This document shows, piece by piece, positions 42,396 to 52,204 of a DNA stretch of 64,000 nt. The stretch lies in NCBI RefSeq assembly GCF_014397025.1, contig NZ_JACJUO010000002.1:604501-668500 (forward strand), written 5' to 3'. This DNA comes from Ochrobactrum sp. Marseille-Q0166. Its GTDB lineage: Bacteria > Pseudomonadota > Alphaproteobacteria > Rhizobiales > Rhizobiaceae. Within the stretch, counting starts at the first letter, position 1. Every line of letters begins with the position of its first letter. Position numbers and translations under genes: made by a program. The notes below the pieces were generated by a model. The model was not told the DNA's origin, searched no databases, and saw only the letters and a program-made list of their open reading frames with translations.

Positions 42396-42881
42396 ATGAG
42401 GAGATACGGTTTATTGGCTCTGGCTGCATTTATCCCATGGCCTGCTTTGGCAAACTGTGTGCCACCGTGGCAAACACAGTTTGCATGCAACATTCCCGAG
42501 CGTAATGCTCGAGCCGAGTTCTGCCGGATCGCTGATCCGAAAATGCACCCAGATAAGAAAGAAGCCTATTATAATTATGTTACGGGCACCGGGCCTGCGA
42601 AGCTTTACTTCGAAACCAATTCGACCTGGTTTTCGACGAAGGATACTAATGTCGATCACCCGACCGATATGACCATGGCGCTTGGCTATGCGCGCGGAGA
42701 TTATGTTTATGCTTTCGTTGTAACCGAGGATAAGCGGCTTGAAGGCCGCATCCGCGATGCAGAAGTGCGTGTTTATTCTTCAACGGAAAAATTCACGAAT
42801 GATACCAAAGATAACGAGACCGCAAGGCTTTATTGCGATCCCGCGTCGATCATTGCTGATCAGGATAGTATCAGACCGTAA
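42396..42881 (+). CDS. Hypothetical secreted protein, 161 aa
   Basis: ATG 42396 has GAGAGGGA upstream. Residues 1-19 are a signal peptide (MRRYGLLALAAFIPWPALA), with Asn as the first mature residue. The mature protein has four Cys, two near the N-terminus, one mid-protein (ARAEFCRI) and one near the end (ARLYCDPA), and several Tyr/Trp residues. I recognise no family. It is convergent with the PodJ-like gene, with only 8 bases between the stops. Confidence 0.6.
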   Translation: MRRYGLLALAAFIPWPALANCVPPWQTQFACNIPERNARAEFCRIADPKMHPDKKEAYYNYVTGTGPAKLYFETNSTWFSTKDTNVDHPTDMTMALGYARGDYVYAFVVTEDKRLEGRIRDAEVRVYSSTEKFTNDTKDNETARLYCDPASIIADQDSIRP

Positions 42882-42889
42882 GGGGATGA

Positions 42890-45724
42890 TTACTTGTTCT
42901 TTTCAAGCAGAAGCTCGACGAGCTGCTGGTTGACTTCGCCCGTTGGCTCCTGGCCGTTGGCTTTCTGAATTTCAGCAATGGCATTGCGTGTCTTGTTGCC
43001 CATGACACCGTCTGCCGAGCCGACATCATAGCCATTCTTCTTGAGAATGAGCTGGATGTTGCGGACAGCCTTTTTCATATCCGCTGGCGCTGCTGCAACT
43101 GGTTTTTGGTCCGACCATTCTTCAGGAAGTTCAAACGAATTGGCTTCCTGATTAAGCGTTTTAGCTTTCCAAAGTTCAACTGTACCTTTGGCGCGTTCCA
43201 GCTGTTGAGGTTGCAAGGTTGCGCCAATCTGATCACGCTTGTCGGCAGCATCTTTGTCGCCAGCTTTGGCCGCAAGCGCGAACCACTTGTAGCTTTCTTC
43301 AAGATCGACCTGCATTCCAAGGCCTTTTGCGGCCAGAATGCCGAGATTGTACTGGCTGTCCTTGACGCCAAGTTCTGCCGCCTGTGTAAACCAGCGCACA
43401 GCCGAAGCATTATCGGGAGTGCTGTTTGCACCTGATGCAAAAAGGACAGCTAGATTGTGCATAGCGTTTGCATTGCCCTGGGTGGCCGATTTTTGGTACC
43501 AGCCAATAGCTTGCTCTAGGTTGCGAGGCATGCCAATGCCTTTTTCATTCATGTTGCCCAGTCTATACTGGGCAACAGCATAATTTTTTTCCGCAGATAG
43601 TTTGAACCACTTGGCGGCCTCCGTAAGATCTTCCGTAACGCCGTGTCCTTCTGAATAGAGCATTCCGATAGCAAATAATGCATGTGCGTCACCGCTAATG
43701 GCAGCTGCGCGAAGAGCTTCCGGGACGATTTGTAGCGGTACATCAACGGACACAGCTTGATGATCTGGCTCTGCTGCAGGGCTACTGTCTGAAGCCTCGC
43801 CTTCCAGTGGTTGCGTTGACGACTGCTCAATATTAGTCTGTTTGTGCGGGGGTGCAGGATTGGCAATGGTCTCACTTGGCTTTGGTAAAGATTGTTCTTG
43901 CGCATCTATGGATTGAGCGCGTTGAGGTGCAATGGATCCAGTTATGCTCTTGTCTATATCTGAGGTTTCTGTCTTCGCGGACAAAGCGTTTGGATCACTT
44001 GCACCCAGAAATGTAGCCCCGACCTGCAAACCTGCGATAGCAAGCATAACGGCGCCTACGGCCATTAGAATTGCCTTGCGCTGGCGATTAAAAATATCGC
44101 CGATTGCCCCGTTCTTCTTAGTGGTCTTATTCTCGGTGCTGCGTTCAAGATTTGTCGATTCTTCGGCAGCCTGTTGAGCTGCGCGCCGCGCGATGCTGAT
44201 AAGATCCGCCTTGGCTTTTGTCTCTGAAGCTTCAGCCTCATGCAGAGTTCGCTCTTCGCGGACACGCTTCATGATCGTGTTAAGATCAAGTTCCGCGACG
44301 TTATCAGACTGGAAAGAATTTGTAGGAGCGCTGACCCGCGTCTCTTTGATTGGGAGTTTGCTGAGCGCTTCGTGGGTTTTAGGCACATCCAACGTGGGAA
44401 AGCGCTGAGGCACTATTGAGTAAGGATTCTTAGTAGGCTCTAGTTGTTCTTCGATTTTTGACAATGCAGGGCTTGCTGTTACCTGCTGTTCAAGGTTAGC
44501 TAGGCGGTCTACAACTTTCGAGAGAGTTTCGTGTATCGCTTTAAAAGTCTTGCTATTCCGTTCATCAGAAGTATGTGCAAGTTCTGCTAGCGATTTCATA
44601 TCGTTCGCCAGTTGGACAGCAATTTCGCTGTCATGCGGTAAGCCATGCCGTGATACTCGTTCAACAGCAATCTCAGCAGCTTCGCGCGCAGCTTCGAGAA
44701 TGGATTCCCGACTAACACTAACGGCTTGTTCTATGACGTCGAGACGAGGCTTTATATCAGCTAGCTCCAATGAAGGCTTTGCTAACTGGCGAGCTATATT
44801 TGCGATTTGTCTTTCAAGACCTCGTATAGCTTCGCTTTCTGCGAAAGCAATTTCTTCGACTTGTGGTGTTTTCAGCATATTAATCGAAATCTGCTGAGAA
44901 ATCTCATCAAGACGGCCTTCTATAGTACGCAACATACCACCATCAGCATAATGGCTGGTATACTGCGCATCAAGTCTTTTCGTCAAGTCTTTGAATTTAT
45001 TGTCTATTTGTTCTTGAAAAGTGCGAGATGATATTTTCACCTGTCTTTCAGAAACATCAAGTCTTTTCTCGATAGCATTCAATAGTCTTTCCAGATCGCG
45101 ATAGTCTGGCTTACCAACTTTTTCCATAACTCGCCCAATTTGGTGTGCGAGGAGGTTAACTTGGCTTACAAGTTGCTCGACTGCTTTCTTGGGTAATTCC
45201 GAAGCTTCACCTAATGCATCGAGGCGTTCGGATAGCTCTCCAAGTCGGCGAAAGAAAACATCGGCATTTTGTTCAGCTGCAGAATTATCGAGCTGCCTTG
45301 TAATATTAGTCAGCTTATTCTCGATGAGGTCCAGACGGTTTTTGTGCTCAGGGTCAGAAGATTGCTGACGGCTTGCAACATATGAAGAGCGGTTTAATTC
45401 GTCTAAGCGCTCATCCATAGTTTGCAGCATTCTAACGTCTTCGACTATCCCTTCGGCTCTGTCGTGCCGATTGGTGTATTGTCTCAACTGTTCTGCAACT
45501 TCTGCAAGATTTGGAGTATGGCGGTTTTTTCCGAGGCCTATATCACGGCTATGCAGCGCTGGCTGCTGCAGGTCTCCTAAACGGGATTCCAGTTCTGCAA
45601 GAGCTTGATGCAACTCATTTATAGCATTGTGTTGTGGTCTTGCAGTAGATAGGTGACGTTCACGAAGGGCATTAAGCTCATCTATAATCGAACGCGAACC
45701 GGATGCTTGATGAGTGTTTGCCAT
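42890..45724 (-). CDS. podJ: PodJ-like polar localisation protein
   Basis: A 944-residue protein. Residues 1-530 are cytoplasmic coiled coil (heptad-like repeats such as ERLDALGEASELPKKAVEQL). A transmembrane segment lies around 563-582 (AILMAVGAVMLAIAGLQVGA). The periplasmic part has a disordered linker, four Sel1/TPR-like repeats (about 680-830; for example AIGMLYSEGHGVTEDLTEAA) and a C-terminal peptidoglycan-binding domain (IQLILKKNGYDVGSADGVMG). This order is that of PodJ, which organises cell poles in Caulobacter and the growth pole in Rhizobiales. Other Sel1/peptidoglycan-binding proteins are possible. GGAGAAG precedes the ATG. Confidence 0.75.
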   Translation of the reverse strand: MANTHQASGSRSIIDELNALRERHLSTARPQHNAINELHQALAELESRLGDLQQPALHSRDIGLGKNRHTPNLAEVAEQLRQYTNRHDRAEGIVEDVRMLQTMDERLDELNRSSYVASRQQSSDPEHKNRLDLIENKLTNITRQLDNSAAEQNADVFFRRLGELSERLDALGEASELPKKAVEQLVSQVNLLAHQIGRVMEKVGKPDYRDLERLLNAIEKRLDVSERQVKISSRTFQEQIDNKFKDLTKRLDAQYTSHYADGGMLRTIEGRLDEISQQISINMLKTPQVEEIAFAESEAIRGLERQIANIARQLAKPSLELADIKPRLDVIEQAVSVSRESILEAAREAAEIAVERVSRHGLPHDSEIAVQLANDMKSLAELAHTSDERNSKTFKAIHETLSKVVDRLANLEQQVTASPALSKIEEQLEPTKNPYSIVPQRFPTLDVPKTHEALSKLPIKETRVSAPTNSFQSDNVAELDLNTIMKRVREERTLHEAEASETKAKADLISIARRAAQQAAEESTNLERSTENKTTKKNGAIGDIFNRQRKAILMAVGAVMLAIAGLQVGATFLGASDPNALSAKTETSDIDKSITGSIAPQRAQSIDAQEQSLPKPSETIANPAPPHKQTNIEQSSTQPLEGEASDSSPAAEPDHQAVSVDVPLQIVPEALRAAAISGDAHALFAIGMLYSEGHGVTEDLTEAAKWFKLSAEKNYAVAQYRLGNMNEKGIGMPRNLEQAIGWYQKSATQGNANAMHNLAVLFASGANSTPDNASAVRWFTQAAELGVKDSQYNLGILAAKGLGMQVDLEESYKWFALAAKAGDKDAADKRDQIGATLQPQQLERAKGTVELWKAKTLNQEANSFELPEEWSDQKPVAAAPADMKKAVRNIQLILKKNGYDVGSADGVMGNKTRNAIAEIQKANGQEPTGEVNQQLVELLLEKNK

Positions 45725-45907
45725 GTGAATTTCACTTCTCCGAAAATGGTAACAGCTGAGCCGATTGTGCGAACGAGTCGATTGACGATAGTTCTGTCAA
45801 TATTCTTACAAACGTGGTAAATAAGTCGTTAACAATCTGCTTGCGCATAAACGAACTTGGCCCCCGAAATGGGAGTCACACTACTTGTAAACTCATAAAA
45901 ATATTTG

Positions 45908-47065
45908 TTATTTATCGCCAGCAATCGGCTTGCGTGCCATAGTCAAGGCCAAAATGAAGAACATGAGACATGCCGCGGTGACAAAAACAGGTAGGCCGTG
46001 TGTTAGATATTGCTGCGCAATCCCTGCGAACAGTGGACCTAACAAAGCGCCAACACCCCACATTAATCCCATGCTGGCATATATTCCCACTAGTTGCGCA
46101 CCCTTAAATTGGCTGCCAACGACGCTTAACATAATGGTATAGATACCTACGAATGCACCTCCCCATAAAAATAGCAATGTGTAGGTAAGCCAGGGCAGTG
46201 CCAGAGCCCATGGCCAAATGGCGGCACCTGCAGCCGATAGTGCAGCCAGTATAATCAATAATTTCTGCCTGTTTATTCTATCTCCCAAAAAACCGATGGG
46301 AATTTGGAGGACGATTGCTCCGAACATCATAACAGACATAAGTTGAGTGGCGTGATTTTCACTCCAGCCGAGATCGACCGCATAAAGTGGCAAAAATGAC
46401 AGACCGGATGACTCAATGGCCGCGTTTAATACGGTCGCTGCCAGCGCGACGGGCGCCAATACAATATAATGTAACGGGCTTCCATGTGGTTTGTCAGTGA
46501 TTGGTGGCGCCGTTACTCTAGGACTGGCGATCAGCAGCGCTGCGACAATGGCGAGCGCAGAACCAACCAAGTAAGGCCAATAGCCAGATGTACCAACTAT
46601 TGAAAGGATAAGCGGTCCAAGCGCAAAGCCTAGAGACAATGCTGCTGTGTATACGCCCATGCTCTTGGATCTATTTTCATCTGTGCTGAGAGTGTTTAGC
46701 CAAGTTTCGGAAACGACAAAAAGTGTCTCGGAAGCAGCACCTAATAATATGCGCATGGGGAACCAAAGCCATATTAGGGGGATAGCTGGAAAAATGTTGA
46801 GGAACAGCGCTGCGCTTACAAGTGCCAAGATGACGAGAGTACGCATTCCAAGCAGAGCACTTAGGCGCGGTAGTAAAAACGCCATACAAAGGACACCCAC
46901 TGCATGCATAGCTGCATTGGCGCCGATAATAGCTTCGCTGAAACCCATTTCGTCCAGATCGAGCGCTATAAGCGCGGCACTGAGACTATATGTGAGGCCG
47001 AAAATCATTGCAGTGCTGACGACCGCAGCTTTTGAAAAGACGACGGATTGAGAATGAGCGTTCAT
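45908..47065 (-). CDS. MFS transporter (YcaD-like)
   Basis: A 385-residue protein with about 12 hydrophobic segments. ATG 47065 is preferred; an in-frame TTG at 47089 is also possible and no strong ribosome binding site decides. The N-terminal half has the MFS loop LPRLSALLGMRT, and the central part FLGDRINRQKLL is the second copy. It resembles sugar or drug efflux carriers of the YcaD/YfcJ group. It follows the AraC regulator gene by about 110 bases on the same strand, so that regulator may control it. The substrate is unknown. Confidence 0.8.
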   Translation of the reverse strand: MNAHSQSVVFSKAAVVSTAMIFGLTYSLSAALIALDLDEMGFSEAIIGANAAMHAVGVLCMAFLLPRLSALLGMRTLVILALVSAALFLNIFPAIPLIWLWFPMRILLGAASETLFVVSETWLNTLSTDENRSKSMGVYTAALSLGFALGPLILSIVGTSGYWPYLVGSALAIVAALLIASPRVTAPPITDKPHGSPLHYIVLAPVALAATVLNAAIESSGLSFLPLYAVDLGWSENHATQLMSVMMFGAIVLQIPIGFLGDRINRQKLLIILAALSAAGAAIWPWALALPWLTYTLLFLWGGAFVGIYTIMLSVVGSQFKGAQLVGIYASMGLMWGVGALLGPLFAGIAQQYLTHGLPVFVTAACLMFFILALTMARKPIAGDK

Positions 47066-47173
47066 GGGAAGTGCCGTGCCTGACCTCAAAACATACTCGG
47101 TTGTTCTGAATTATTAAGTCTAGAACTTCTTAATTTATCTCTGAAGTTTTAAAGCTTTCTAACTCTATCCTTT

Positions 47174-48208
47174 TTAGGGTTGATCATCGGCTCGGATATT
47201 GGAAAAATGTCTTTGAATTTGCAGAAGACTTCCGTCCAAATCAGAAAATCTATTTCTTGTGCCGAGTGCGTCTTTTATACCAAATGAGTATTGACTATAA
47301 AATCGCTTGCTGAATTGCACTGGATCCATGCAGCCATACTTATAAGAAATGGATTTAACTGATATTTTTTGTCCTTCTGGTAAATTTGAGAGTTCAATGT
47401 AAGCAGCATTCAGCCTTCTATCCCAGATAAGTTTACTAACTCCTCCATAATTCTCAAATATTCTGTAAAGATGTGCCCTAGATATATTGAATCTTTCTAT
47501 TATTAAGTTTGGCCCTAAATCCACATTTGATATATTTTCGTCGATAAAATCAATTATAGATTGTTTTTGTATTTCGTTTGGAAGAATAATTTTACTATTC
47601 TGTTTCGAAAGAACTTTTCCGATAAATTCTATAACATCTACTTCTAGTGACTGCGTCTCAATGTTGGTGCTATTTGAAGCAATAATTAAAGAGGACGAGA
47701 TCATGTTCGCGAGCATGATACCCAGAGGCGTTCCTCCTCTAATGATTGAGCCATGTAGTGATTGAGGGTTTAGAATTCTTGAAAGAATAGAACGATCAAA
47801 GGCAAAAGAATGGGTACTTCCATCTGATACTTGCAATTCGAAAGGCTTTGCATAATCCATTATAACAATATCACCAACTTGCGCGGCGACATCTAACCCA
47901 TCAAAATTTCCTCTAAATTCACCGCTCAAAATAACTTGAAGTAGAATTTGATCTATACCACTGCTTTTTACCAAAATCTTGCTTCGAACACATTTATGTG
48001 CATCATATCTGGATTTTCCTATTAAAGAGTATCCGAAAAATCGTGACTCGATCTCGCCAGATATTATTAATTTCTTAGTATCAGGAATTGGAGATGCTTC
48101 ATACAAGGGAGACATTATGGATTTCCATAGCTCGTCCCTCATTCTCTTCTCAATGAAGCTTAAATCATCTTCACTTTTGTTACTCTCGTCTTTTAGCTGA
48201 ATATCCAC
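47174..48208 (-). CDS. AraC-family transcriptional regulator, AT-rich
   Basis: A 344-residue regulator. Residues 60-190 are an AraC-binding-2-like domain (YDAHKCVRSKILVKSSG; GDIVIMDYAKPFELQVSDG). The C-terminal AraC DNA-binding domain has two helix-turn-helix motifs (LIIERFNISRAHLYRIFENY and VKSISYKYGCMDPVQFSKRF). Codon use is strongly AT-rich (many ATA, AAA and TTA codons), unlike the surrounding genes, so lateral transfer is likely. The flanking 48209-48502 is also AT-rich and shows no gene. The regulated target may be the adjacent MFS gene. Confidence 0.83.
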   Translation of the reverse strand: MDIQLKDESNKSEDDLSFIEKRMRDELWKSIMSPLYEASPIPDTKKLIISGEIESRFFGYSLIGKSRYDAHKCVRSKILVKSSGIDQILLQVILSGEFRGNFDGLDVAAQVGDIVIMDYAKPFELQVSDGSTHSFAFDRSILSRILNPQSLHGSIIRGGTPLGIMLANMISSSLIIASNSTNIETQSLEVDVIEFIGKVLSKQNSKIILPNEIQKQSIIDFIDENISNVDLGPNLIIERFNISRAHLYRIFENYGGVSKLIWDRRLNAAYIELSNLPEGQKISVKSISYKYGCMDPVQFSKRFYSQYSFGIKDALGTRNRFSDLDGSLLQIQRHFSNIRADDQP

Positions 48209-48442
48209 ATCCGGCCCCCGTGAATGTGCAAAATCTGCAATCTTTCGACGTTCATTTTAATATAATATATTTGGTAAAAGTTATGCAATAATATTTTAAA
48301 AAATTCTGCTTATTTTTAAAATATATATGTCTGTCTTTTTACTGCACTATAATCGTTATTTTTATGAATCTTTCAGCCGAAAGTCGACGAAATGTATTTT
48401 ATAAAAAAGGATTTATAAAATAAGATGAAGATCAATATGATG

Positions 48443-48487
48443 TTTGTTTACACCTGCCTGATTTAAAAATAGGCAGGTGTAAACAAA
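48443..48487 (-). terminator. Long hairpin downstream of ngg
   Basis: A perfect 17-bp stem (48443-48459 with 48471-48487) has an 11-base AT loop. It starts 16 bases after the ngg stop. There is no clean U tract, but the position suits a terminator or RNA-protecting hairpin. Confidence 0.6.
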
Positions 48488-48502
48488 GGGCCTCTAAATA
48501 GA

Positions 48503-50293
48503 TTATAGTTGTGGGAATATGCATTCCACAAAGCGCGCTGCTGTTGGCTGTGGCTCGTGATTGGCAAGACCCGGACGTTCATTGGCTTCAATGAACACAT
48601 AGTCTGGTGTTGTTGGTGATTTAACCATAAAATCAATGCCAACCACCGGAATGCCGATGGTGCTGGCAGCCTTGCAAGCTGCTTCAACAAGCGATGGGTG
48701 CACAGTTGCTGTCACATCATGGATCGTGCCACCCGTATGGAGATTGGCTGCCTTGCGCACAATAATCTCGTGCCGATCTTCCAGCACATCGTCAAGCGTA
48801 AGGCCCTGTTGCTCAAGGCAGCGTTTTGTTTCGGCATCGATGGGGATGCGACTTTCGCCGCCCGTTGCAGCTATGCGGCGGCGTGACTGAACTTCGATCA
48901 GACGTCGGATCGTTGATTTACCGTCGCCGATCACGCGTGGAGGGCGGCGCACGGCAGCCGCGACCAGCTTGTAATTTATAATTACCAGCCGCAGATCTTC
49001 TCCATCAAAACAGGCGTCAAGCAGCACCTGATTGCAAACTTCACGCGCTTGCTTGATGGCGGCGCGCAGGTCTTTCATGGTGGTAATACCCACCGAGATA
49101 CCACGACCCTGTTCCCCGCGCGCGGGCTTCACAACAAGCTTCTGATGTTTGGCAAGAAAGGCTTCCAGCGTTTCATCATCTGCATCGGCTGCGATTTGCT
49201 CAGGCACGCTCAGACCGGCTTTTGCGACGGTGCGGCGGGTGACGGCCTTGTCGTCACAGATAGACATAGCGACACCGGATGTCATTTCAGAAAGACTTTC
49301 GCGGCAATGGATCGAGCGTCCGCCATGGGAGAGGCGAAAGAAGCCGCCTTCCGCATCGGTGATATCCACATGCACGCCGCGGCGCAGCGCCTCATCAACG
49401 ATGATGCGGGCATAAGGATTGAGCGCATCAAGGGAGTTGATCGGCTGGGCGAAAAACTTCTCGTTGATTGCGTTCTTGCGTTTGATTGCAAAAAGCGGGA
49501 CGCGGCGAAATTTCAGCTTCTCATAGAGGCGGATTGCATTGTCATTGTCGTAGAGCACCGACAGATCGATATGGTTCAGCCCACGCGCCTGAAAATGCTC
49601 GGCCAGTTTGCGAACCAGCTTCTCACCAATGCCGGGCTGGCGTGCCTGCGGATGCACTGCAAGACACCAGAGCGAACCGCCTTGATCAGGATCATTGAAC
49701 AGGCGCTGGTGATTGATGCCGGTGACTGTCCCGACAATTTCGCCGGTCGTATCATCTTGCGCGACGAAATAGGTGACGGCACGGTTATCGCGTTCTGACG
49801 AAAAGAAATCAGCCCGCAACTGCACCATGCCACAGGCGGCGTAGACCGCATTGATACCATCTGCATCAGGCTCCGATACAGCACGACGAATGGTGATGCC
49901 GCGAGTGCGGCGCCCACCGGCGCGGTAATTGGAAAGTTCAAGCCGGTACGTGTGCGAGGGATCGAGAAAGATTTCCTGCGGTGCCTGCGATAGAAGCACA
50001 TGCGGATCGCTGACATAAAACAGGATATCGCGGCTTAAAGGAGCTTCAGCGCGCAATGCTTCGATGATCCCTTCATTGCTCTCGAACGTCTGCGCGAAAA
50101 GCAACCGCCCCCAACCGCAGTCGAGTACGATATTGCGGTTGGCGGAACGTTCATCTTCCTGCGCGTGAGCCTGCAGATGCTCCTGATAAAAGCCCGCACT
50201 TTCGGGTGTGCGCAGTCGCGTGAGCCTGTGCGAGAAAGCATTTCTGCCCCTTGCTTTCTGCCGGGTCATTTCAACCTCGCCTGTCTTTTTCAT
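48503..50293 (-). CDS. ngg: N-acetylglutaminylglutamine synthetase (GNAT plus ATP-grasp)
   Basis: A 596-residue two-domain enzyme. ATG 50293 is chosen because GGGAGG stands 7 bases upstream; an ATG at 50269 with GAGG is the alternative, and the long frame to 50470 runs into asnO. The N-terminal half has a GNAT acetyltransferase fold (AVHPQARQPGIGEKLVRKLA). The C-terminal half is an ATP-grasp ligase (VVKPARGEQGRGISVG, later VVGIDFMVKS and FIEANERPGL). In the NAGGN pathway it acetylates glutamine and joins a second glutamine. It is the last gene of the cluster, 17 bases after asnO. Confidence 0.88.
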   Translation of the reverse strand: MKKTGEVEMTRQKARGRNAFSHRLTRLRTPESAGFYQEHLQAHAQEDERSANRNIVLDCGWGRLLFAQTFESNEGIIEALRAEAPLSRDILFYVSDPHVLLSQAPQEIFLDPSHTYRLELSNYRAGGRRTRGITIRRAVSEPDADGINAVYAACGMVQLRADFFSSERDNRAVTYFVAQDDTTGEIVGTVTGINHQRLFNDPDQGGSLWCLAVHPQARQPGIGEKLVRKLAEHFQARGLNHIDLSVLYDNDNAIRLYEKLKFRRVPLFAIKRKNAINEKFFAQPINSLDALNPYARIIVDEALRRGVHVDITDAEGGFFRLSHGGRSIHCRESLSEMTSGVAMSICDDKAVTRRTVAKAGLSVPEQIAADADDETLEAFLAKHQKLVVKPARGEQGRGISVGITTMKDLRAAIKQAREVCNQVLLDACFDGEDLRLVIINYKLVAAAVRRPPRVIGDGKSTIRRLIEVQSRRRIAATGGESRIPIDAETKRCLEQQGLTLDDVLEDRHEIIVRKAANLHTGGTIHDVTATVHPSLVEAACKAASTIGIPVVGIDFMVKSPTTPDYVFIEANERPGLANHEPQPTAARFVECIFPQL

Positions 50294-50309
50294 TTTGGGC
50301 CTCCCATCC

Positions 50310-52085
50310 TCATGCTTCCTGAGTTTGAAGCCACATTTCGAGCAGTCCGGCCTGCCAAAGCTCCGAGCCGCGTAGAGGGGTAATGTGTTCGGAAGGATTT
50401 GCGAACAGCCTGTCGAGATAATCGCGCTGGAAAAGCCCACGTTCGCGTGCCTTCTGCGATGACAAAGCATCGCGCAGCATGTCGAGATAGGGGCCAGCGA
50501 TATATTTGAGCTGCGGCACCGGGAAGTAACCCTTCTTGCGGTCGATCACCTCGCTTGGCACGACCTTGCGGGCGACATCTTTCAGAATGCCTTTGCCGCC
50601 ATCGCGCAGCTTTTCTTCCGGCGGCATACGGGCTGCAAGTTCCACCAGTTCATGGTCGAGAAACGGTACGCGCGCCTCAAGTCCCCATGCCATGGTCATG
50701 TTGTCGACGCGTTTGACCGGGTCATCGACCAGCATGATATTGCTGTCGAGACGAAGGGCGCGGTCGACAGGCGTATCAGCTCCATCGCGCAACAAATGCT
50801 CTTGGATGAGTTCACGGCTATAGTCGCGATCCGTCATCCAGTCGGGCGATAGCTGGGTTTTCAGCACATCATGCGAGCGGTCACAGAATGCCTTGGCATA
50901 ATCGCTAACCACATCATTGGAGTCGACCAACGGCGGATACCAGTGATAGCCTGCGAAGACCTCATCTGCACCCTGACCGGATTGCACAACCTTGATATGT
51001 TTGGAAACTTCCTTCGACAGCAGATAAAAGCCGACATTGTCGTAAGAAACCATCGGTTCCGACATGGCGGCAATCGTACCGGGAAGCGCATCCATCAGAT
51101 CAGAACTCGGCACAAAAATCTTGTGATGATCGGTGCCGAAATGTTTGGCGATCAGATCGGAATAGACGAACTCGTCGCCTTTTTCGCCGTTGGCTTCTTC
51201 AAAGCCGACCGAAAAGCTCATGAGGCCGGTCTGCCCCGCTTCGGCAAGAAGGCCGACAATCAGGCTCGAATCCACACCACCTGACAGAAGAACGCCAACC
51301 GGCACGTCAGAAATCATGCGGCGTTTGACGGCCACGCGCAGCATGTCGAGGAGCTGTTCTTGCCAGTCTTCACGGCTGATAGTGCTGTCGCTAGCCAGAC
51401 GGCTATGCGGCGGCTGCCAATAGATACGATCACGAAATTCGCCATTGGCCTGATAAACACGGATCGTCGCCGCAGGCAGCTTTCGCACACCGTTATAGAT
51501 GGTGCGCGGCGGCGGGACCACGGCGTGGAAGCTCATATAATTATGCAGTGCCGCGCGGTCGATTGAGGTATCGACACCGCCAGCCTTCACAAGGGCAGGC
51601 AGCGACGAGGCAAAGCGCAGCGCGCCGCCGACCTCTGCCAGATAAAGCGGCTTAATGCCAAAACGGTCGCGGGCAAAGATCAGTCTGCCGGTATCGCGCT
51701 CATGGATGGCAAAGGCGAACATGCCGTAAAAGCGGGAAACACATTCCTCGCCCCATGCGTGCCATGCCTTGATGATGAGTTCTGTGTCGCCGTCAGAAAA
51801 GAAGCGGTAGCCCTTGGCTTCGAGCTCAGCGCGCAATTCGCGGAAATTGTAAATGCAGCCGTTGAAAACAACGCTTATGCCAAGATCGGCGTCGATCATG
51901 GGCTGCTGGGATTTCTCCGACAGATCGAGAATTCTCAATCGCCGGTGCCCAAAGCCGACGTTGCCACGCACGACGATGCCAGAAGCGTCTGGCCCTCTGG
52001 GGGCAAGAATGTCTGCCATTTTCGAGATTGCCGAAACCGACGGTGTCGCACCGTCGAACCTGACTTCTCCGCAAATTCCACACAT
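50310..52085 (-). CDS. asnO: N-acetylglutaminylglutamine amidotransferase (asparagine synthetase-like)
   Basis: A 591-residue protein. The start is placed at ATG 52085 because Cys2 of MCGICGE is the catalytic nucleophile of class II glutamine amidotransferases; a longer frame to 52121 would bury it. The glutaminase domain is in residues 1-210 (RRLRILDLSEKSQQPM; FNGCIYNFRELRAELE) and the ATP-pyrophosphatase domain in about 240-560 with PP-loop LSGGVDSS. It amidates N-acetylglutaminylglutamine to the dipeptide osmolyte NAGGN. It is 17 bases upstream of ngg and 119 bases after a GntR gene. Confidence 0.88.
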   Translation of the reverse strand: MCGICGEVRFDGATPSVSAISKMADILAPRGPDASGIVVRGNVGFGHRRLRILDLSEKSQQPMIDADLGISVVFNGCIYNFRELRAELEAKGYRFFSDGDTELIIKAWHAWGEECVSRFYGMFAFAIHERDTGRLIFARDRFGIKPLYLAEVGGALRFASSLPALVKAGGVDTSIDRAALHNYMSFHAVVPPPRTIYNGVRKLPAATIRVYQANGEFRDRIYWQPPHSRLASDSTISREDWQEQLLDMLRVAVKRRMISDVPVGVLLSGGVDSSLIVGLLAEAGQTGLMSFSVGFEEANGEKGDEFVYSDLIAKHFGTDHHKIFVPSSDLMDALPGTIAAMSEPMVSYDNVGFYLLSKEVSKHIKVVQSGQGADEVFAGYHWYPPLVDSNDVVSDYAKAFCDRSHDVLKTQLSPDWMTDRDYSRELIQEHLLRDGADTPVDRALRLDSNIMLVDDPVKRVDNMTMAWGLEARVPFLDHELVELAARMPPEEKLRDGGKGILKDVARKVVPSEVIDRKKGYFPVPQLKYIAGPYLDMLRDALSSQKARERGLFQRDYLDRLFANPSEHITPLRGSELWQAGLLEMWLQTQEA

Positions 52086-52204
52086 AAAAAGGGTCAAAAC
52101 CTCCATTATCAAACACAACAAGCAAGGCCTTCACATGTGTTATGGCGGCGGCCTGCATATTGGCTAATGCACGCCAGCCGGGATAGTTCCGAAATTTCTG
52201 ATTT

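Noticed and set aside
49049..49798. A 249-residue plus-strand frame inside ngg
   Set aside because: It is opposite the ATP-grasp and GNAT coding sequence and shows no domain pattern.
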